A stretch of DNA of 64,000 bases, taken from assembly GCA_001940925.1 (NCBI GenBank), contig MSGZ01000040.1, forward strand, positions 41,461 to 105,460, written 5' to 3'. Positions 60,391 through 64,000 of the stretch are shown here, in pieces. The DNA comes from Ruminococcus sp. Phil11. GTDB taxonomy: Bacteria > Bacillota > Clostridia > Oscillospirales > Ruminococcaceae. Both the position numbers and the translations under genes were made by a program. The notes beneath the pieces were generated by a model. It saw nothing but the letters and a program-made list of their open reading frames with translations, was not told where the DNA came from and ran no database searches. Positions within the stretch are counted from its first letter, which is position 1. Each line of letters begins with the position of its first letter.

Positions 60391-61998
60391 TCAGATACCG
60401 GAGCTCTCCTGCTCCGCGACCTCAATTCCCTGCTCCTTTGCGCGCCGGAACAGAATATCCGCCGGTGCAGGCTGCTCCTCAGCAGTTTCAACCGACTTGA
60501 ACCGGATCGAATATTTTTTGCCGAGCACCTGCTGTGCAGCCTGCCCGAGCATCGCTGCATCCCGCTGCGAAAACAGCTTCTTGAACAGCTTGTTTTTCAC
60601 CAGCATCAGCAGTATACCGCTTTCGTCGTTGGCAAAGGCATCCGAGCCCTGCAGCAGCCCCGAAACCGAAGGGTTGACTTCGTCGAAACGCTCCAGCACA
60701 GTTGCCCAGTTTTTAACGGGCAGATATTTTGAGGTATCGGGCTTGCCCTCGATCTGCAGATTGTTAGCAGGGGCATCCCGCTTCGGCTGCGGCTCTCTGC
60801 GCGGTGCTGAAGGAAGTGCCGCCGGAACACCGTTCCGCTTCAGCTCTGCGAGCTGCTGCTCAAGCGCGGCGATCCGGTCGGTCAGAGCCTGCACATCGCC
60901 CTTCTGTGCCTGAAAATCGGAGCAGAGCCGGATCAGCGTCATTTCGAGCTCCATGCGGCGGTTGCCGGCACGGGTCATGCGGTCGCAGCACTGCCGCACC
61001 GCAGAAAGCGCATCCAGAATTCCCGCCAGCGTAAACGACTGCGCGATCTCCTGCAGCGTTTTCACATCATCCGGCATCACGCCGAGCAGCGAAGGATCGC
61101 CCGGTGCCGTTTTCAGCAGCATGAGGCTGCGGAGCTGCTGCGAGAGCTCGTCCGCAAAGCGCGTCATGTCCTTGGACTGCTGATAGAGCAGGTCGATGCG
61201 CTCCAGCGCAGCGGAAGCATTGTGCGCGGCGATCGCACGCAGGACCTCGTAAACGGATTCCGTGCCCGCAACGCCGACCGCTTCCTCGACCGTTTCCAGC
61301 CCGATCTCCTCGGAGACTGCGGCGCACTGATCCAGAAGGCTCAGCGCGTCACGCATACCGCCGTCCGCCAGAACCGCAATGCGGTGCGCAGCGGCATCGG
61401 AGACCGAAAAGCTTTCATGCTCTGCAATATACTGAATGCGTCCCGCGATATCCTCGGGCAGAATGCGGCGGAAATCGAACCGCTGACAGCGGGACAGGAT
61501 CGTCGCCGGTACCTTGTGGATCTCGGTGGTCGCAAAGACGAATTTGACATAGGGAGGCGGTTCCTCGATCATTTTCAGCAGTGCGTTGAATGCCCCTGCG
61601 GACATCATGTGCACCTCGTCGATGACATACACCTTGTATTTGCAGCGTACCGGCAGCAGCGCGGCATTTCCGCGGAGACTGCGCACCTCATCGACGCCGT
61701 TGTTCGAGGCACCGTCAATTTCAATGATATCGGTCAGCGCGCCGGCCTCGGCATCCCTGCAGATCTCGCATTCGAGACAGGGGTCGCCGTCCTTCGGGTG
61801 CAGGCAGTTGACCGCCTTCGCAAAGATGCGTGCGCAAGTCGTCTTGCCCGTTCCGCGGGAGCCGGTAAACAGATAGGCATGTGCTGTTTTTTCGCGCATG
61901 ATCTGATTTTTCAGTGTTCTTGTGATATGCGGCTGCGCGACAATGTCCTCAAAGGTCTGCGGCCGCCATTTGCGATAAAGCGCCTCATATGCCGCCAT
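60391..61998 (-). CDS. dnaX: DNA polymerase III subunits gamma/tau
   Basis: 535 residues. AAA+ clamp-loader ATPase: Arg-Lys-Trp-Arg-Pro-Gln-Thr-Phe start, Walker A Gly-Ser-Arg-Gly-Thr-Gly-Lys-Thr (about 47-54), four-Cys zinc site (Cys-Leu-Glu-Cys-Glu-Ile-Cys), Walker B Val-Tyr-Val-Ile-Asp-Glu-Val-His and sensor Leu-Ser-Arg-Cys-Gln-Arg-Phe-Asp-Phe. The tau-like C-terminus (after about 370) is Pro/Arg-rich. No slippery A-run for frameshifting was noticed in the expected region. Confidence 0.96.
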   Translation of the reverse strand: MAAYEALYRKWRPQTFEDIVAQPHITRTLKNQIMREKTAHAYLFTGSRGTGKTTCARIFAKAVNCLHPKDGDPCLECEICRDAEAGALTDIIEIDGASNNGVDEVRSLRGNAALLPVRCKYKVYVIDEVHMMSAGAFNALLKMIEEPPPYVKFVFATTEIHKVPATILSRCQRFDFRRILPEDIAGRIQYIAEHESFSVSDAAAHRIAVLADGGMRDALSLLDQCAAVSEEIGLETVEEAVGVAGTESVYEVLRAIAAHNASAALERIDLLYQQSKDMTRFADELSQQLRSLMLLKTAPGDPSLLGVMPDDVKTLQEIAQSFTLAGILDALSAVRQCCDRMTRAGNRRMELEMTLIRLCSDFQAQKGDVQALTDRIAALEQQLAELKRNGVPAALPSAPRREPQPKRDAPANNLQIEGKPDTSKYLPVKNWATVLERFDEVNPSVSGLLQGSDAFANDESGILLMLVKNKLFKKLFSQRDAAMLGQAAQQVLGKKYSIRFKSVETAEEQPAPADILFRRAKEQGIEVAEQESSGI

Positions 61999-62017
61999 AC
62001 ACCGTCACGCTCCTTTG

Positions 62018-62932
62018 TCACTCTGCGTCAGCATCCTTCCCGGCACCGGTCTTTTCCGACCAGTCCGGATGCATTTCCAGCATGAGCCGCCGCGTTTCCT
62101 CATAATATTTCCGGAACGCCGCCGGCTCATCCAGATGATTCACCAGAGCCTTATAATGGTAATCCTGTGCAGCGGCGAAATCGCCTTTCTGTAAGGATGC
62201 GATCGCCATGCCGCTCAGGGCAAATGCATAATTCTGCTGTTTCTCGATCGACTTTTCAAACCATTCGGCAGCCTGCTCCGGCAGCTTCTGACGGATAAAC
62301 AGAAAGCCGATATCGGTATACAGGAAATAAAAGTCGTCCGGCGGATTGTTGTCCAGAAGCTCATTGAACAGCCGGAAGCTGCGGGTGTAGTCCCCGCCCT
62401 CGGCAAGACTTCTTGCCTCAAACAGCTTCGCATAATGCACGGAAAAGCCTTTTTCCTGCGCAGTCTCATAATAGCCGACCGCATTGGACGGACAGTGCAG
62501 CATCTGATAGCAGCGTCCGATATAAAAGGACAGCACGCCGAGCTCCTTATCGGTCAGCTCGAATTCGCGGACCGCAAGGAAGCGTTCCAGTGCCGTGCGC
62601 GGACGCTCCTTTATGTATGCGTCCATCGCATCGGAAAACAGCTTATCCTGTTTGCGGAGCCCGCCGAAGGCATCGCCGATCAGGTCATGATCCGGACGGG
62701 TCGCCGCATTGATGAGCGACTGCCGCGCCAGCACACAGGACGCAATGAACGAAGCGGCATAGATCAGCAGAAGCAGCTCGACATAATTCACCGGGAGCAT
62801 TTCCTTCCCGTGCGGCGTACCGCTGATGCCGAAAAACGCGACGATGACCGCATAGATCACAAGCGCGGGAAACGCTGCGGCCATTGCCGTTTTTCCGAGC
62901 TGTGCGGTATACCGCCGGAGCACACTGCCCAT
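62018..62932 (-). CDS. Membrane protein with TPR-like repeats
   Basis: 304 residues from the ATG at 62932 (GGAGG upstream). The frame is open to 63052, but that extension lies inside the SRP RNA gene and is not coding. Two membrane helices (about 15-35 and 45-65) are followed by TPR-like repeats (about 110-280; Tyr-Tyr-Glu-Thr-Ala-Gln-Glu-Lys-Gly, Ala-Glu-Trp-Phe-Glu-Lys-Ser-Ile). Probably a scaffold; 19 bases before dnaX. Confidence 0.75.
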   Translation of the reverse strand: MGSVLRRYTAQLGKTAMAAAFPALVIYAVIVAFFGISGTPHGKEMLPVNYVELLLLIYAASFIASCVLARQSLINAATRPDHDLIGDAFGGLRKQDKLFSDAMDAYIKERPRTALERFLAVREFELTDKELGVLSFYIGRCYQMLHCPSNAVGYYETAQEKGFSVHYAKLFEARSLAEGGDYTRSFRLFNELLDNNPPDDFYFLYTDIGFLFIRQKLPEQAAEWFEKSIEKQQNYAFALSGMAIASLQKGDFAAAQDYHYKALVNHLDEPAAFRKYYEETRRLMLEMHPDWSEKTGAGKDADAE

Positions 62933-62962
62933 ACGAAGCCTCCGTTCAGGGTAAACTGGAAT

Positions 62963-63110
62963 AAACAGGAAAAATTCCGGAGCATAGGTGTGCAGGCTGA
63001 CTGCGGCACGCCCAGCGATCCGCTTAATGCTGCTCGGTTCCCCGCCTGACATGGTTCACGGTGCTTAGCTGCACAGGGCCCGCACACCTATAATCCGGAA
63101 TTTCCAGATG
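62963..63110 (-). ncRNA. ffs: Signal recognition particle RNA
   Basis: On the minus strand the hallmark helix 8 domain is clear: GTGAACCATGTCAGG, then a CGG-GGAA-CCG tip and AGCAGCATTAAG, followed by CGTGCCGCAG. It is close to the Bacillus scRNA core, with a different tetraloop stem. The ends GGAAATTCCGG... and ...CCGGAATTTTTCC pair to close the molecule, and the T-run can terminate it. Location just upstream of dnaX is a common place for this gene. Exact ends are estimates. Confidence 0.92.
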
Positions 63111-63152
63111 TTTCTGACAGAACGCAGTTGCTCTCCCCTGCGTTCTGGTAAC

Positions 63153-63181
63153 ATTATACCACATTTCTTTCTGAATTTCAA
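63153..63181 (-). promoter_or_regulatory. Promoter of the SRP RNA and dnaX run
   Basis: Minus strand TTGAAA (63181-63176) and TATAAT (63158-63153), 17-base spacer. A 10-bp hairpin (CAGAACGCAG/CTGCGTTCTG) lies between it and the SRP RNA. Confidence 0.85.
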
Positions 63182-63230
63182 GGGGTAAATTGTGTTTTCT
63201 GATAATTTTTGCAATTTGCAGAAAATACCC

Positions 63231-63259
63231 TTGACATTTTCGTAACTTTGTGCTATAAT
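63231..63259 (+). promoter_or_regulatory. Promoter of tRNA-Pro
   Basis: Consensus TTGACA (63231-63236) and TATAAT (63254-63259), 17-base spacer; divergent from the SRP RNA promoter. Confidence 0.88.
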
Positions 63260-63302
63260 AGCAAGGCAGTCGTGAGACAGACGACCGCAAAAAACAAATC
63301 AA

Positions 63303-63379
63303 CGAGGTGTGGCTCAGTTTGGTAGAGCGCTGCGTTCGGGACGCAGAGGCCGCAGGTTCAAGTCCTGTCACCTCGACCA
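63303..63379 (+). tRNA. tRNA-Pro (anticodon CGG)
   Basis: 77 nt with encoded CCA. Acceptor CGAGGTG/CACCTCG, D-arm GGCTCAGTTTGGTAGAGC, anticodon loop TTCGGGA in a CTGCG/CGCAG stem, T-loop GGTTCAAGTCC. Confidence 0.96.
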
Positions 63380-63391
63380 CTATTTTATAGT

Positions 63392-63427
63392 TAATAGGTC
63401 GCAAATCGGATGATTTGCGACCTATTA
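63392..63427 (+). terminator. Hairpin after tRNA-Pro
   Basis: Perfect 16-bp stem (TAATAGGTCGCAAATC and its complement) with a 4-base loop. The following T-tract is weak, so it may be a processing or termination signal. Confidence 0.65.
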
Positions 63428-63746
63428 GTTATATCCACAGCCCATACCATAACGGCATTTTGATTGACAGCCACTTACGTGTCAGATTATGTGTTATAAT
63501 GGAAACACGCTATAGCCAGTCTCACTAAGTCAGTCGGTGTCCTTAGCACCATTTGTGTTACTTGTCAATAGTTTTTCATAAATTTCTCCAATCGTCCTGC
63601 TTAGGGCGATTTTTTCGTATCTTCTGATTTAATACTCACAAATAATCCGCGTCTTCCCCTCCGGTGTCAATAATGGTATAATGGAGTCCTAAGCAAATCA
63701 TTGGACTAATTTGGAGTGTTTTAGACTGACACGAGGAGGAATCGGT
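63428..63746. other. Gene-free region before the IS66-type gene
   Basis: AT-rich. It contains a terminator-like hairpin (63591-63615) and a weak TATAAT near 63674, but no supported gene. The left end of the insertion element should be here; I could not define its terminal inverted repeat. Confidence 0.5.
63591..63615 (+). terminator. Terminator-like hairpin
   Basis: ATCGTCC/GGGCGAT stem followed by TTTTTT. Confidence 0.7.
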
Positions 63747-64000
63747 ATGCAATCGGAAACCACAACAGCGATCACGGCAGTAAAGCAGGATGTACGCCTG
63801 CGGGAATGGGCGGAACAACTCGAAGCACAACAAGCAAGCGGACTGACGGTTCCGCAATGGTGCGCGGAAAACGGCATCAAAACTAAGAGCTTCTATTACC
63901 GGCTGCGAAAAGTCCGGGAGCAGTACATTCGCTCTGCACAGGCGGTCGTCCCGCTGACGGTACCGCAGCAGCAAAGTGCAGATATCCGGATCGAGAAGAA
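63747..64000 (+). CDS. IS66-family TnpA-like protein, 5' part
   Basis: The ATG at 63747 follows GAGGAGGAA, and the frame stays open to the window edge (84 codons). The translated pattern matches the IS66 accessory protein TnpA: Arg-Glu-Trp-Ala-Glu-Gln, Ser-Gly-Leu-Thr-Val-Pro-Gln-Trp-Cys-Ala-Glu-Asn-Gly-Ile and Phe-Tyr-Tyr-Arg-Leu-Arg. TnpB and the transposase should follow outside the window. Confidence 0.82.
   Translation, partial: MQSETTTAITAVKQDVRLREWAEQLEAQQASGLTVPQWCAENGIKTKSFYYRLRKVREQYIRSAQAVVPLTVPQQQSADIRIEK

Noticed and set aside
61000..61998. Programmed frameshift in dnaX
   Set aside because: No A-rich slippery heptamer with a stimulating hairpin was noticed; the full-length frame is uninterrupted.

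Overview
The window looks like a chromosomal segment of a gut or rumen Ruminococcus-type Clostridia (Oscillospiraceae). I infer this from a moderately GC-rich, gene-dense Gram-positive layout, sporulation genes (yabP/yabQ, sigG), an internal type I dockerin on a secreted esterase (cellulosome-type enzyme), lipoprotein serpins, and textbook TTGACA-17 bp-TATAAT promoters. The genus is an inference; no rRNA gene is present.

Layout. 1-2190: yabP (3' end), yabQ, divIC, an S1 protein and a YlmH-like S4 protein. 2191-10766: a modular palindromic repeat, sigG, a minus-strand group (HAD, IMPACT, a small membrane protein, tmcAL), then ackA, cytidine deaminase and an oligopeptide-binding lipoprotein. 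10793-19308: exonuclease III, a second copy of the repeat, then two ECF sigma modules on the minus strand. One is a sigma factor plus a PASTA membrane protein. The other is a five-gene operon: sigma, membrane partner, Ig-like lipoprotein and two lipoprotein serpins. 19440-27030: a candidate small RNA, an attenuator-like leader and a polyamine cluster (speA, speE, carboxyspermidine dehydrogenase, nspC, aguA) with four small unknown genes. 27030-27560 is palindromic repeat DNA where aguB might be expected.

27572-41943: a triple-domain surface enzyme (acyltransferase-CapA-SGNH), tRNA-Glu and tRNA-Met, a CAP-like secreted protein, proS, a structured leader, an esterase-dockerin-esterase protein, a sensory [FeFe]-hydrogenase-like protein paired with a coiled-coil protein, and a sugar-binding lipoprotein with an 18-residue tandem repeat paired with a degenerate GGDEF protein.

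42147-51668: the most unusual part. One promoter-to-terminator operon encodes a zinc-ribbon/LRR protein, a divergent protein kinase with a zinc ribbon, a TerY-like vWA protein, a PP2C phosphatase and a protein joining a zinc-less deaminase-like domain to a Gly-Tyr-Pro-Gln repeat tail. Nearby, a zinc-complete deaminase-fold protein is paired with a membrane GGDEF protein. This matches the kinase-vWA-PP2C triad of Ter-type stress systems, with added parts I cannot match to a described system.

51681-64000: an aminoglycoside-phosphotransferase-like protein, a P-loop ATPase, a C39-like peptidase lipoprotein, a third repeat copy and a DUF4250 protein. A long minus-strand run follows, read from SRP RNA through a TPR protein, dnaX, ybaB, recR, HAD, an unknown, an amidohydrolase and dusB to a ComEC-like hydrolase. 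The window ends with tRNA-Pro and the start of an IS66-type element.
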